Source of the DNA: DATEOR01 sp963841425
Lineage (GTDB): Bacteria; Actinomycetota; Thermoleophilia; Gaiellales; Gaiellaceae
DNA: 64,000 nucleotides
Direction: 5' to 3'
NCBI GenBank assembly: GCA_963841425.1
Contig: CAWJCL010000001.1
Coordinates: 62,001-126,000, forward strand
This document shows positions 46,861-56,385 of this stretch, one piece after another. The notes under the pieces were generated by a model. It was not told where the DNA came from, did no database searches, and was given only the letters and a program-made list of their open reading frames with translations. Both the position numbers and the translations under genes were made by a program. Position 1 is the first letter of the stretch; every line of letters starts with the position of its first letter.

Positions 46861-47573
46861 CGACCAAGGTAGTTGTAAAAGTCGGCTAAATGCTGGAATC
46901 TCCGAGTATCCCGCGCTACCTCGTGACGTCCGATAGGACGTTTACCATGGTGACAACGTGTCGGGTGCGGACAATCAGCAGGAAAGGCTCACTGTCGAAG
47001 CGATTCCGGTTGAGACCGGAAGCTTTCTGTCGGGCTTCGCTCTAGGAGAAGGAAGCTTCATGCTCGTTTGTCGTCGTCGAGACGACTACGCGCGGAAGCG
47101 GAAGATCTCCGCCGCCTTCAACGTCTCGCAGAAGGATCGAGCTCCGCTCGAGCTCTTCAAGGAGACGCTCGCATGCGGATCGATTCGAAAGGCCGGAAAC
47201 GACGGCTGGTACTGGGAGGTGAACCGCCTCCCAGACATCGCCAGCCTGATCGTTCCGTTCTTCGAGCGATTCCCGCTCGTCGGGAGAAAGGCTGTCGATT
47301 TCGAGCTCTTCAGGCGCGCTGTGGCGCTTCTGTCGGCCGGGATCGTGAGCGATGACGACTACGCAGCCGTTCTGGCTCTACGTGAACGTATGAACGGTGG
47401 CGGAAAGAGACGCTACTCGGCAGCGAGAATCCTCAGAGACTATACGCCGACCCTTCCGCTTCAAGAGCGCGGAGGGATGAGATAGTCCGATCTCACGGGC
47501 GACCGTGAGAGCCGGTCAGAAATGAGCCGGCCACGTCGAGTAAAGAATTACGCTCGACGGAGTAACAAAAATG
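46861..47573 (+). mobile_element. group I intron in 23S rRNA (after position equivalent to U1917)
   Basis: Conserved 23S sequence stops at ...CGTAACTAT (46860) and resumes at AACGGTCCTAAGG (47574). The intron follows group I rules: the 5' exon ends in U, the intron ends in G, and an internal guide GTAGTT (46869-46874) pairs with exon AACTAT to give P1 with a terminal U-G. Core-like elements GACAATCAGCAGGAAA (near 46970) and GAGATAGTCC (near 47480) resemble the R and S segments of P7. It carries a LAGLIDADG endonuclease gene. Known bacterial rRNA introns at this site include one in Coxiella. Confidence 0.92.
46958..47485 (+). CDS. LAGLIDADG homing endonuclease, intron-encoded
   Basis: 175 residues with one LAGLIDADG motif, FLSGFALGEGSF (23-34), followed by the usual beta-alpha-beta region (ISAAFNVSQKDRAPLELFKETLACGSIRK and KAVDFELFRRAVALLSAG). 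Single-motif enzymes act as homodimers; it should cut intron-less 23S alleles near the insertion site. The GTG start is tentative: the first dozen codons coincide with the ribozyme R-like segment, and the stop TAG lies inside the S-like segment, so gene and ribozyme overlap at both ends. Confidence 0.9.
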   Translation: MSGADNQQERLTVEAIPVETGSFLSGFALGEGSFMLVCRRRDDYARKRKISAAFNVSQKDRAPLELFKETLACGSIRKAGNDGWYWEVNRLPDIASLIVPFFERFPLVGRKAVDFELFRRAVALLSAGIVSDDDYAAVLALRERMNGGGKRRYSAARILRDYTPTLPLQERGGMR

Positions 47574-47634
<61 letters not shown>

Positions 47635-47887
47635 CGACTTGGGCGCTGTCTCAACGAGGGATCCGGTGAAACTGTAGTCTCGGTGAAGATACCGAGTACC
47701 CGTGGTTGGACGGAAAGACCCCGTGCACCTTTACTGCAGCTTGATGTTGGAGTCTGGGATACGTTGTCCAGGATAGGTGGGAGCCTTTGAAGCGGGCGCG
47801 CCAGCGCTCGTGGAGGCAATCTTGGGATACCACCCTTCGTGTTCTGGGCTTCTAACCCGAGGCCGTGATCCGGCTCGGGAACAGCGT

Positions 47888-47925
<38 letters not shown>

Positions 47926-48074
47926 TGTAACGGAGGCGCGCAAAGGTTCCCTCAGCACGGTTGGAAATCGTGCGTAGAGTGTAAAGGCATAAGGGAGCTT
48001 GACTGTGAGACTGACAAGTCGAGCAGGTGCGAAAGCAGGCCTTAGTGATCCGGCGGTAGAGAGTGGAATTGCCG

Positions 48075-48113
<39 letters not shown>

Positions 48114-48144
48114 TATCCTCCCCAAGAGTCCACATCGACGGGAG

Positions 48145-48185
<41 letters not shown>

Positions 48186-48189
48186 GAGT

Positions 48190-48274
<85 letters not shown>

Positions 48275-48390
48275 CCATGGGCGCTGGAAGCTTGAGAGGA
48301 GTCGTCCCTAGTACGAGAGGACCGGGACGAACAGACCTCTGGTGTATCAGTCGTCGTGCCAACGGCGCTGCTGGTTAGCCACGTCTGGAT

Positions 48391-48427
<37 letters not shown>

Positions 48428-48568
48428 CTCGAGATGAGGCTTCCCATCCCCTAGAGGGAGTAAGGGTCGTGGGAGACCACCACGTTGATAGGCGGGACGT
48501 GTAAGCGCAGCAATGCGTTCAGCGGACCCGTACTAATCACCCGAGGTCTTGATTTGAACACCGTGAAA

Positions 48569-48592
48569 GCTGCTATGGAGTTTTGAGGGTGC
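48569..48592 (+). other. 23S processing stem, right arm
   Basis: Complement of 44812-44835; ends about 40 bases before 5S. Confidence 0.85.
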
Positions 48593-48632
48593 GCACACAC
48601 GCTCGCGCGTCTGAAAGGACAACCTCACAGTT

Positions 48633-48748
<116 letters not shown>

Positions 48749-48759
48749 TTTTCTTTCGA

Positions 48760-48782
48760 AAGGCCGCCCCTTGGGCGGCCTT
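48760..48782. terminator. terminator of the rRNA operon
   Basis: AAGGCCGCCC (48760-48769), loop CTT, GGGCGGCCTT (48773-48782). It can serve both the rRNA operon and the convergent gene ending at 48789. Confidence 0.85.
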
Positions 48783-48788
48783 GTCGGG

Positions 48789-49307
48789 TTAAGGCTCAAT
48801 CGGTCGAGCTGTGACCCGGATCGCAAAGCCGACAGCCTTGGCGCGGAAAACTCCGCGCTCCAGACACGCTCGTGCCTCGCCGAAGACATAGCACTCGCCA
48901 TGCTCGTCGGATCCCACGAAATCCCACCCCGCGCGGTCGAAAGCGGCCCGGTAATGCGTGCTGACCTCCTCCCTGGACGTTCCGTTCGGGGCGGTGTAGG
49001 AGAGCCATGTGATGTAGCCGGAGATCCTCGTGCCGAATCCATCCGTCGAGGCGATCGGCTCCGAGGTGGTCGCGGTGAGTACCGTGCCGGCCGGCGGAGT
49101 GACCGCGCTCACTAAAGAGACGTTCTCGGCCACTGCTTCGCGCTTGCCGATGTTGCCGTCGTTCGCCTTCACGAGAGCTAGACCAACGACTGCGAAGAGA
49201 GCGAGGCCCAATGCGGCGAGGACGGCGATCAGCCATCCGGCAGCGATTCCGAGCCCGAGGCGGGCTACTGCGTCGACCGCCGGACGGGACGCGATTGTCA
49301 CGCACAC
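48789..49307 (-). CDS. membrane-anchored hypothetical protein
   Basis: 172 residues. One long hydrophobic segment (about 15-46), then a soluble extracytoplasmic part with two Cys in HGECYVFGEARACLERG and a pattern SREEVSTHYRAAFDRAGWDFVG often seen in small lipid- or wall-associated domains. No function assigned. GTG start at 49307 or two bases inward. Same strand as the M48 gene upstream, 25 bases away. Confidence 0.6.
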   Translation of the reverse strand: MCVTIASRPAVDAVARLGLGIAAGWLIAVLAALGLALFAVVGLALVKANDGNIGKREAVAENVSLVSAVTPPAGTVLTATTSEPIASTDGFGTRISGYITWLSYTAPNGTSREEVSTHYRAAFDRAGWDFVGSDEHGECYVFGEARACLERGVFRAKAVGFAIRVTARPIEP

Positions 49308-49332
49308 ACCGTAGTCAGGCAGGACGAGATTG

Positions 49333-50166
49333 CTAGGCGGCGCGCAGCTTTTCGCGCCACTCGGCGTCGAGCGCGCGCAGGCGCGCGACGCGCTCCCCGA
49401 TCGGCGGATGGGTCGAGAACATCGCCGCGAGGCCGACGGGCTCGAACGGGTTGACCGTGTAGAGCGGCTCCGTGACCGGGCTCGCGCTGAAGTCGACGAG
49501 CTCGTTCACTTGCTCGAGGCGGATGAGCGCGTCGGCGAGCCCGTGCGGCGACTCGCAGACGTCCGCGGCGCGGAGGTCGGCGGCGAACTCCCGCCGTGAC
49601 GAGAGCAGGATCTGGACGAGGCTCGCCGCGATAGGCGCAAGGACGAAGAGGAGCGCGCGCTGGAGCCAGCCTCCGATACGGCTCGCCTCGACGAGCCAGC
49701 CGGCGAGGACCACGACCGGGGTCTGGACGACGACATCGCGTTGCCGGATCTTCGCGAGCTCATGGGCGATCACGCCCTCGAGCTCAGCAGGGGGAAGCGC
49801 CGCGGTGAGCCCCTGGCTGAGCCCGACGGCCGAGCTGGATACGCCGCGCCCGACCGAGATCGCATGCGGGTGGCCGCTCGGAAGAAGATACACGCGCGGC
49901 CGCCCGACTCCCGCCCGCGCCGCGAGCCGTTCGACCGTCGTGTGGAGCAGCGTCGCCTCGGCGAGGGTCAGCTCCCGGGCGCCGAGCGAAGCGAGGACGA
50001 TTCGAGGCCCGTACCAGAACACCGTCGCCGCCATGAGCAGGCAGACGACGAAAAAGACGCTTGCGAGGCCGAGGCCCCCGATCCACCACCCGAGCGCGGT
50101 GAACGCAGCGACGAATCCGCCGAGGAGGAGCCAGGCCTTGAGGATGTTGCGCGCCGTGAGAAACAC
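49333..50166 (-). CDS. M48-family (HtpX-like) peptidase homologue with altered active site
   Basis: 277 residues with four membrane segments and the M48 layout: PRVYLLPSGHPHAISVGRG, the zinc helix VIAHELAKIRQRD (135-139), and SSRREFAADLRAA with the third ligand Glu193. The active-site HExxH reads HELAK: the second zinc-binding His is Lys139. As written the site should not bind zinc normally, so it is probably an inactive or altered homologue. Followed on the same strand by the membrane-anchored gene. Confidence 0.85.
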   Translation of the reverse strand: MFLTARNILKAWLLLGGFVAAFTALGWWIGGLGLASVFFVVCLLMAATVFWYGPRIVLASLGARELTLAEATLLHTTVERLAARAGVGRPRVYLLPSGHPHAISVGRGVSSSAVGLSQGLTAALPPAELEGVIAHELAKIRQRDVVVQTPVVVLAGWLVEASRIGGWLQRALLFVLAPIAASLVQILLSSRREFAADLRAADVCESPHGLADALIRLEQVNELVDFSASPVTEPLYTVNPFEPVGLAAMFSTHPPIGERVARLRALDAEWREKLRAA

Positions 50167-50169
50167 GGC

Positions 50170-50415
50170 CTACGGCTCGTCGCCGTCGGCCCCCGTCAGA
50201 CCTCGCGGAGGCCAGTCAGGCTCCGGCGCATCGCACCGGCTCGAGCAGTGGAGGGAGGCGATGTTCTGGAGCGGGATGAGGATGTGCCCGTTCAGCTCGA
50301 GGTGCGGTACGCCTTCGATTCCGCAGTACGCCGTCAGCGTGCCGTCCTGGTATTCGCCGCCGAACAGCTCGACCTCCACCTGTTCGCCCTTGTACTTGTG
50401 CGTGTAGTCCTCCAC
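50170..50415 (-). CDS. small beta-rich hypothetical protein
   Basis: 81 residues. The N-terminal 55 residues (EDYTHKYKGEQVEVELFGGEYQDGTLTAYCGIEGVPHLELNGHILIPLQNIASL) look like a small beta barrel of the Sm/LSm-like kind; the tail is Pro-rich and disordered. GTG 50415. Ends three bases before the M48 gene, so operonic. Family not identified. Confidence 0.55.
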   Translation of the reverse strand: MEDYTHKYKGEQVEVELFGGEYQDGTLTAYCGIEGVPHLELNGHILIPLQNIASLHCSSRCDAPEPDWPPRGLTGADGDEP

Positions 50416-50482
50416 CGGTCGGAGCGTAGCGGAACGTCCGCCGGACCTTGAGGACGAGGCTCGATGGGAGTAGAACCGCCTT

Positions 50483-51601
50483 ATGAGTCGCCGAGTCCGG
50501 CTGGCAGTTCTGGTCGCAGGCGTGGCTGTTCTGGCTCAGCCGGGCCTCGCCGAGGCCGGAACGGTCACGCTCTCGGGCGACGTCCTCTCCTACGACGCCG
50601 CGCCCGGCGAGGCGAACCGGGTCACCATCGTCGCCACTCCTGACGCCGGGGGATTGAGCTTGCGCGTCATCGACACGACCGCCCCGGTCACCGCGGGCGC
50701 TGGGTGCGCGTCGGTGAATGCCAATGAGGCCACATGCGCGGATCCGACGCCGACCACCGGACTGGACTCCCTTCTCGTGGACGCGGGCGACATGGCCGAC
50801 TTCGTCCAGGTCAGCACCGGGTGGTACGCGGAGTCGATCGTCAACGGCGGAGATGGAGCCGACGAGCTCGTCGGAGGCTACGGCCGTCGGAATCTCCTCA
50901 ACGGGGACGGAGACGCGGATCAGCTCGTGGGGTATGACTCGCCGTTCGTCCCCGTCCGCACGTTCCTGGATGGAGGGTCGGGGCCTGATGTCTTCCTCAC
51001 CGGCGGGTCCCGCGACGTCGTCGACTATTCGTCCCGCACGAACCCCGTCACCGTGACGGTCGGCGACGGCCTCGCGAACGACGGCGAGGTCGGGGAGGGC
51101 GATCGTGTCGGCCCGCAACTCGGGGTCCGAGGCGGGGACGGGGCGGACGACATTTCCAATCCGGGTGGAGGACGTCTGGACGCCGGGGGAGGCGCAGGCA
51201 GCGACACGCTGACCGCGCTGGGCCGAGGCGGCGACCTCAAGGGCGGTCCGGGTGACGACGTGCTCGTGGACATGGTCGGCTCCAAGCACGGATTCGTCGG
51301 GATGGACGGCGGAACCGGGAACGATGAACTCATCGGCGGCGCCGGCTTCGACCAGGCGTCGGGGAAAGATGGGGCCGACACGATTTTCGGCGGCGAGAGA
51401 CGAGATGCGCTCTTCGGCGGTCCGGGCGACGACCGGATCACGGGCGGTCCCGGGAGGGATCTCCTGCGAGGGAACGCCGGCGACGACACGCTCTACGCGC
51501 GCGATGGCTTACGCGACTATGGCAGCGGAGGATCCGGTTTCGACCGGGCTCGGATCGACCAGGGGCTCGACGCGCTCCACAACATCGAGGAGCTGTTCTA
51601 G
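50483..51601 (+). CDS. secreted RTX-type calcium-binding protein
   Basis: 372 residues. Signal peptide (about 1-25). A 90-residue beta-rich N-terminal part precedes repeated nonapeptides of the GGxGxDxLxGG kind (GGDGADELVGG, GGPGDDVLVD, GGTGNDELIGGAG, GGPGDDRITGGPGRDLLRGNAGDDTLY) from about residue 115 to 350. These fold into calcium-filled beta rolls. No toxin or enzyme domain is present. Most likely a surface or matrix protein. Confidence 0.85.
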   Translation: MSRRVRLAVLVAGVAVLAQPGLAEAGTVTLSGDVLSYDAAPGEANRVTIVATPDAGGLSLRVIDTTAPVTAGAGCASVNANEATCADPTPTTGLDSLLVDAGDMADFVQVSTGWYAESIVNGGDGADELVGGYGRRNLLNGDGDADQLVGYDSPFVPVRTFLDGGSGPDVFLTGGSRDVVDYSSRTNPVTVTVGDGLANDGEVGEGDRVGPQLGVRGGDGADDISNPGGGRLDAGGGAGSDTLTALGRGGDLKGGPGDDVLVDMVGSKHGFVGMDGGTGNDELIGGAGFDQASGKDGADTIFGGERRDALFGGPGDDRITGGPGRDLLRGNAGDDTLYARDGLRDYGSGGSGFDRARIDQGLDALHNIEELF

Positions 51602-51813
51602 CGCTTCGGCTCATTCGCGGGCCCCGCACTGGCCCTCCTCACCCCCGTCCGTGGTGAGCTTCTCGGAGTAGAAGTTCACCTCACTCCGGGTCGCCATGCG
51701 GCCGGGGTGACGAAATTACCCACTTTTTAGTCGGCTTTCAGGGTGCTCTTAGGCCGCGCCTTCACGCTGCAAGTCACGTTCGAACCCGACCTGCAACCGA
51801 GTGAAAGGAGAGC

Positions 51814-52200
51814 ATGGAAAACCGCAACGGAACACGACGCATGCTGGCCGCGGGGGCAGTCGTCCTCGGCCTCGTGGCCGGGAGCTACGGCGTCGCCGCC
51901 GCGGCGAGCGGGGACGGCTCGTCGTCCGACGGCACGACGACCCAGGCGGCTCCGGGCGCTCCGGACGCGCAGAACCCCTGGGGAGCCCAGAGAAGCGACG
52001 AGACGCCGCTGACCGGCGACACGCTCGCCAAGGTCAAGGCGGCCGCCATCGCCGAGGTCCCGAACGCGACAATCGTTCGCGTCGAGACCGATGCGGACGG
52101 CCACGCCGCCTACGAGGCCCACGCGGTCAAGGCGGATGGTACGCCTGCGACCGTCTACGTCGACAAGCAGTTCGACGTGGTCAGCGTCGAAAGCCGCTGA
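51814..52200 (+). CDS. exported PepSY-like small protein
   Basis: 128 residues. Signal-type N-terminus (MLAAGAVVLGLVAGSYGVAAA), a Ser/Thr/Pro linker, then LTGDTLAKVKAAAIAEVPNATIVRVETDADGHAAYEAHAVKADG, the alternating helix-strand pattern of PepSY domains. Possibly a wall-associated inhibitor or binding protein. AAAGGAGAGC precedes the ATG. The 212 bases upstream show no other gene. Confidence 0.7.
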   Translation: MENRNGTRRMLAAGAVVLGLVAGSYGVAAAASGDGSSSDGTTTQAAPGAPDAQNPWGAQRSDETPLTGDTLAKVKAAAIAEVPNATIVRVETDADGHAAYEAHAVKADGTPATVYVDKQFDVVSVESR

Positions 52201-52210
52201 CCGAACGGGA

Positions 52211-52239
52211 GGGCTCGCCGCGCCGGCCGCGGCGGGCCC
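52211..52239. terminator. hairpin between convergent genes
   Basis: GGGCTCGCCGCG (52211-52222) pairs with CGCGGCGGGCCC (52228-52239) with one G-T wobble and a 5-nt loop. No T-run, but its placement between two converging genes suggests a shared terminator. Confidence 0.55.
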
Positions 52240-52243
52240 TGCC

Positions 52244-52825
52244 TCACTCGAGACGTGCGATGCGCCCGTCTTCCACGGAGACCGAGGAGAGGCGGGCGTT
52301 CGGCTCGACGGGACCGGTACGGCGGTGCGTGGCGATGTCGACGCCGAGGGCGTGAGCGTGGACTGCGCGGATGGGCCCGCCGTGGGAGACGACAAGGATC
52401 GCGCCCTCGGGGTGCAGCGTCGCGAGCCGCTGGATCGCCGCGACGATGCGCTCGCCCATCTCCTCGTAGGACTCGCCGTTGTCCCAGCCCGAGCCGCCTT
52501 CCTGCCAGCGAACGAAGGCCTCGGGGAAGCGCTCGGCGCACTCGTCGCGCGTGAAGCCGCTCCAGGAGCCGACGTCCACCTCGCGGAGCTCGGGGAGCTT
52601 GACGACCTCGAGCCCGCGGGAAGCCGCGACGGCCTCCGCGGTCTCCCAGGCCCGCCGCAGGTCGCTGGCATAGACCGCCCGGAGCTCGACGTCCGCGAGC
52701 CGCTCGGCGAGCGCGCGTGCCTGCTCGCGGCCGCGTTCCGTGAGCGGCCGGTCGGCGTGACCCTGCCAGCGCCGCTCGACGTTCCAGTCGCTCTCGCCGT
52801 GGCGGGCGAGGTACACGGTCGTCAC
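52244..52825 (-). CDS. histidine phosphatase (phosphoglycerate-mutase-like)
   Basis: 193 residues. Catalytic LARHGESDWN (His9), second block YASDLRRAWETAEAV, acid LREVDVGSWSG and VVSHGGPIRA are the histidine-phosphatase set. Substrate not predictable. GTG 52825, divergent from the SDR gene by 20 bases. Confidence 0.9.
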   Translation of the reverse strand: MTTVYLARHGESDWNVERRWQGHADRPLTERGREQARALAERLADVELRAVYASDLRRAWETAEAVAASRGLEVVKLPELREVDVGSWSGFTRDECAERFPEAFVRWQEGGSGWDNGESYEEMGERIVAAIQRLATLHPEGAILVVSHGGPIRAVHAHALGVDIATHRRTGPVEPNARLSSVSVEDGRIARLE

Positions 52826-52845
52826 GGCCGTTATCGTAGGCGCCC

Positions 52846-53616
52846 GTGCAGCTCGGCCTCGAAGAGTGCGTCTGCGTCGTCACCGGCTCGACCGAAGGGA
52901 TCGGGGAGGCGTCCGCGCGCATGCTCGCCGACGAGGGCGCTCGCGTCGTGACGTGCGGCCGGCGGGAGTCCGGGCCCGGGGTGGGGGAGGCGCTCCACGT
53001 CGCGCTCGACCTCTCCGTGGCGTCGGCGCCCGGAGAGCTGATCGACGCTTCCGAGCACGCGTTCGGGCGGGTGGACTGCCTCGTGAACAACGTCGGCGTC
53101 GCCTACCAGACGAGCTTCGAGGAGCTGAGCGACGAGGACTGGGCGTCCATGTGGGAGCTGAACGTCATGAGCTACGTGCGCGCGATCAAGGCCGTCCTCC
53201 CTGGAATGCGCGAACGCGGTGCGGGGCGGATCGTGAACGTGAGCTCGACGGCCGGAAAGCGCCCGTCCACCGGCATGCCGAACTACTCGGTGACCAAGGC
53301 TGCCGTCCTCTCCCTCTCCCGCCTCGTGGCCGACGTCTACGCGAAGGACGGGATCCTGTGCAACGCCGTCGCGCCCGGGCCGACCGCCTCGCCGGCCTGG
53401 CTCGCGGCCGGCGGCCTCGCCGACCAGAGCGCCGAGCGAACGGAGAAGACCCGCGAGGAGGTCCTCGAAGGCGTGGGGAAGGGCCGGCCGCTCGGCCGAC
53501 TCGCTCAGCCGGAGGAGATCGCGGCGGTGATCGTCTTTCTGTGCTCGGACCGCGCCAGCTATGTGACCGGATCGGCGTGGAGCGCGGACGGCGGAACCGT
53601 CCCCATCATCATCTAG
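52846..53616 (+). CDS. short-chain dehydrogenase/reductase
   Basis: 256 residues. Cofactor motif VTGSTEGIGEASARML, NNVGV, catalytic Ser in NVSSTAG and YSVTK, and the C-terminal LCSDRASYVTGSAWSADGG form a classical SDR. Substrate unknown. GTG start. Ten bases before dgt. Confidence 0.92.
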   Translation: MQLGLEECVCVVTGSTEGIGEASARMLADEGARVVTCGRRESGPGVGEALHVALDLSVASAPGELIDASEHAFGRVDCLVNNVGVAYQTSFEELSDEDWASMWELNVMSYVRAIKAVLPGMRERGAGRIVNVSSTAGKRPSTGMPNYSVTKAAVLSLSRLVADVYAKDGILCNAVAPGPTASPAWLAAGGLADQSAERTEKTREEVLEGVGKGRPLGRLAQPEEIAAVIVFLCSDRASYVTGSAWSADGGTVPIII

Positions 53617-53626
53617 CTTTACGTAT

Positions 53627-54619
53627 ATGCCCGAACTTGCCGGGAGGATTGCGGACGCGTTCGAAGCGCGGATCCGGGAGCAGGAGGAAACCTGGCTCTC
53701 GCCCCTCGCCGTACGCTCCTACGAGACGCGTGGGCGAGTCGCCGAGGTTGAGGAATGCGGTCTGCGCACGCCGTTCCAGCGCGACCGCGACCGCATCGTG
53801 CACTCGAAGTCGTTCCGGCGGCTGAAACACAAGACGCAGGTCTTCATCGACCCGAAGAACGACCACCACCGCACGCGGCTCACGCACACGCTCGAAACGG
53901 CCGGGATCTCGCGAACGGTGGCGCGGGCGCTGCGGCTGAACGAGGATCTCACGGAGGCGATCGCGGTCGGTCATGACCTCGGCCACCCGCCCTTCGGCCA
54001 CACCGGCGAGGAGGTGCTCGACGAGGTGGTGTTCGAGCGCTACGGCCGCCGGTTCCTTCACAACGAGCAGTCGCTTCGGGTCGTGGATGTGCTCGAGAAG
54101 GAGGGCCGCGGCCTGAACCTCACCGAGGAAGTGCGCGACGGGATTCTCAGGCACACGGGGCGGGGCGACCCGGCGACGCTCGAGGGGAAGATCGTCCGGC
54201 TCGTCGACCGCGTCGCCTACATCAACCACGACATCGACGACGCGCTCCGCGCCGGGATCCTGTCTCACGGCGACCTTCCGCAGGAGGAGCTCGAGCTCCT
54301 GGGAGAGAGCGGCGCGCGCCGTATCGACCGCTTGGTGCACGACATCGTCGAGAGCTCGGCCGAGGCCGGCGACATCGTCCAGTCGGACGAGATCGGCCGC
54401 GCGATGCTCAATCTGCGCGCCTTCATGTTCGAGCGCGTCTATCTCGGCCCGGCGGCGCAGGAGCAGCGAGATACTGCGACTGCGACCGTGCGCCGGATCT
54501 TCGCCCACCTCGTCGAGCATCCGGAGGACCTCCCCGAAGGTCTCCCGGGCGACGTCACCGAGCAGGTCACGGATTACATCGCCGGCATGACCGACCGCTT
54601 CGCTCTCGCATGGCACTGA
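53627..54619 (+). CDS. dgt: dGTP triphosphohydrolase-like HD protein
   Basis: 330 residues. RTPFQRDRDRIVHSKSFRRLKHKTQVF and the HD pair HHRTRLTHTLE / GHDLGHPPFGHTGEE are diagnostic of the dGTPase family; the helical C-terminal region follows. It removes triphosphate from dNTPs. Overlaps dnaG by ten bases; this dgt-dnaG pairing is common in actinobacteria. Confidence 0.95.
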   Translation: MPELAGRIADAFEARIREQEETWLSPLAVRSYETRGRVAEVEECGLRTPFQRDRDRIVHSKSFRRLKHKTQVFIDPKNDHHRTRLTHTLETAGISRTVARALRLNEDLTEAIAVGHDLGHPPFGHTGEEVLDEVVFERYGRRFLHNEQSLRVVDVLEKEGRGLNLTEEVRDGILRHTGRGDPATLEGKIVRLVDRVAYINHDIDDALRAGILSHGDLPQEELELLGESGARRIDRLVHDIVESSAEAGDIVQSDEIGRAMLNLRAFMFERVYLGPAAQEQRDTATATVRRIFAHLVEHPEDLPEGLPGDVTEQVTDYIAGMTDRFALAWH

Positions 54620-56277
54620 TCAAGAAGGCGTCGATCGAGGACGTCGTCGCCGCGGCGGACATGGTCGACGTCGTCCAGGGCCGGACACAGCTTCGCAAGT
54701 CGGGCGCGCGCTGGGTCGGGCTCTGCCCGTTCCACTCCGAGAAGACGCCGAGCTTCGGCATCAACCCGGTCGAAAAGCTCTTCTACTGCCACGGCTGCCA
54801 CAAGGGCGGCGACCTCATCACCTTCATACGCGAGACGGAGGGGCTCGACTTCGCTCAGGCGGTCGAGTGGCTCGCCGACCGGACGGGCACTCAGCTCGAG
54901 TACGAGGAAACCTCGCCCGCGCAGGAGGCACGGCGAAAGCGGCGTGACCGGCTCGAGTCGCTGCTCGAGGACGCGGCCAGCTTCTACAGCCGCTACCTGT
55001 GGGATACCGCCGCCGGCGAGCTCGCCCGCGGCTATCTCGCCGATCGCGGGCTCACGGAGGAGGTCTGCCGAGACTTCCGCCTCGGGCTCTCGCCGGGCGG
55101 CGACCACCTCGCGGTGAAGGCCCGCGCCAAGGGCTATTCCCAGGACGAGCTCGTGGCCGCCGGGCTCGTGAACCGCCGCGGCAACGACTACTACGCCGGG
55201 CGCCTCGTCTTCCCGCTCTCGAACGCGCGCGGCCGCGTGCTCGGCTTCGGCGCGCGGCGGTTGCATGACGACGACCCGATCAAGGCGAAGTACGTCAACT
55301 CGCCCGAAGGCGAGCTTTTCCGTAAGAGCCGCATCGTCTACGGCCTCCATCGTGCGCGCGCGACAATCGCCAAGCAGGACGAGGCGGTCGTCGTCGAGGG
55401 CTACACCGACGTGCTCGCGCTCCATCAGCGCGGCCGGAGCACCGTCGTCGCCTCGATGGGGACCGCGCTCACGGAGGAGCAGCTGAAGGAGCTCGGCCAC
55501 CTCACGAAGCGGCTCTTCCTCTGCTTCGACGCCGACGCGGCCGGCGAGGCGGCCACGCTGCGCGGGATGGATCTCGCCGCCGGGCGCGGCTTTGACGTCC
55601 GCGTGGTGCCGCTCCCCTCTGGCGTCGATCCTGCGGATGCCGCCGACGAGTTCGACGACCTGATCGGCCGGTCGGTCGGCTACCTCGTCCACCGCGTGGA
55701 GGTCGAGACGGCACGGGCGCCCTCGCGCCAGGACGGCTTCGCGCGGGTGCGCGAGGTGCTCTCCGGCCTCCCGGACTCGCCGCAGCGCGCGGACGCGGTT
55801 CGCGTCGCGGCGGACAGGCTCGGGCTCTCGCCGGACATGCAGGCGGGTCTCGCTCCTCGGGCGCAGCGAAAGACCGGCGCCGTCTCCGACCGCGCGCTCG
55901 AGGGCGGCGACCGGCTCGAGAGGCGCCTCCTCGCTGCGGTGGCGGCCGATCCCGAGCTCGTTGAGCACTACCTGGCGCCCCTGGACGACCGCCACTTCGA
56001 CGACCCGCTGCACCGTCGTCTGCGCGCCTATCTCTGCGGCGAGGCCGACGCCGACGACGAGCTCCTGGGCGCCCGCGCGGAGCTGGACGCGACCGCGGAG
56101 ACCGAGCACCTTGACGCTGACACTGCGAAGGAGCTCTTCCTCCGCCTCGAGGAGCGGATGGTGCGCCGGGAGCTCGCAAGGCTCGAAGGGGAGGACCTGG
56201 CGCGCACGGTCGAGCTCCAGACGCTTCTGACGAAGATCCGCGAGGCCCAGCAAGAGGCCTCGTCCACCGCCCGCTAA
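54610..56277 (+). CDS. dnaG: DNA primase
   Basis: 555 residues. CHC2 zinc finger (Cys39, His42, Cys60, Cys63), the primase catalytic core with DPIKAKYVNSPEGELFRKSRIVYGL, a TOPRIM domain (VVVEGYTDVLALHQRG, CFDADAAGEAA), and a C-terminal helicase-binding region somewhat shorter than usual. Makes RNA primers for replication. ATG inside the dgt end. Confidence 0.96.
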   Translation: MALIKKASIEDVVAAADMVDVVQGRTQLRKSGARWVGLCPFHSEKTPSFGINPVEKLFYCHGCHKGGDLITFIRETEGLDFAQAVEWLADRTGTQLEYEETSPAQEARRKRRDRLESLLEDAASFYSRYLWDTAAGELARGYLADRGLTEEVCRDFRLGLSPGGDHLAVKARAKGYSQDELVAAGLVNRRGNDYYAGRLVFPLSNARGRVLGFGARRLHDDDPIKAKYVNSPEGELFRKSRIVYGLHRARATIAKQDEAVVVEGYTDVLALHQRGRSTVVASMGTALTEEQLKELGHLTKRLFLCFDADAAGEAATLRGMDLAAGRGFDVRVVPLPSGVDPADAADEFDDLIGRSVGYLVHRVEVETARAPSRQDGFARVREVLSGLPDSPQRADAVRVAADRLGLSPDMQAGLAPRAQRKTGAVSDRALEGGDRLERRLLAAVAADPELVEHYLAPLDDRHFDDPLHRRLRAYLCGEADADDELLGARAELDATAETEHLDADTAKELFLRLEERMVRRELARLEGEDLARTVELQTLLTKIREAQQEASSTAR

Positions 56278-56291
56278 AATTCCTCGGCCGT

Positions 56292-56366
<75 letters not shown>

Positions 56367-56385
56367 CGACGCTAGTCTCCTGCCC

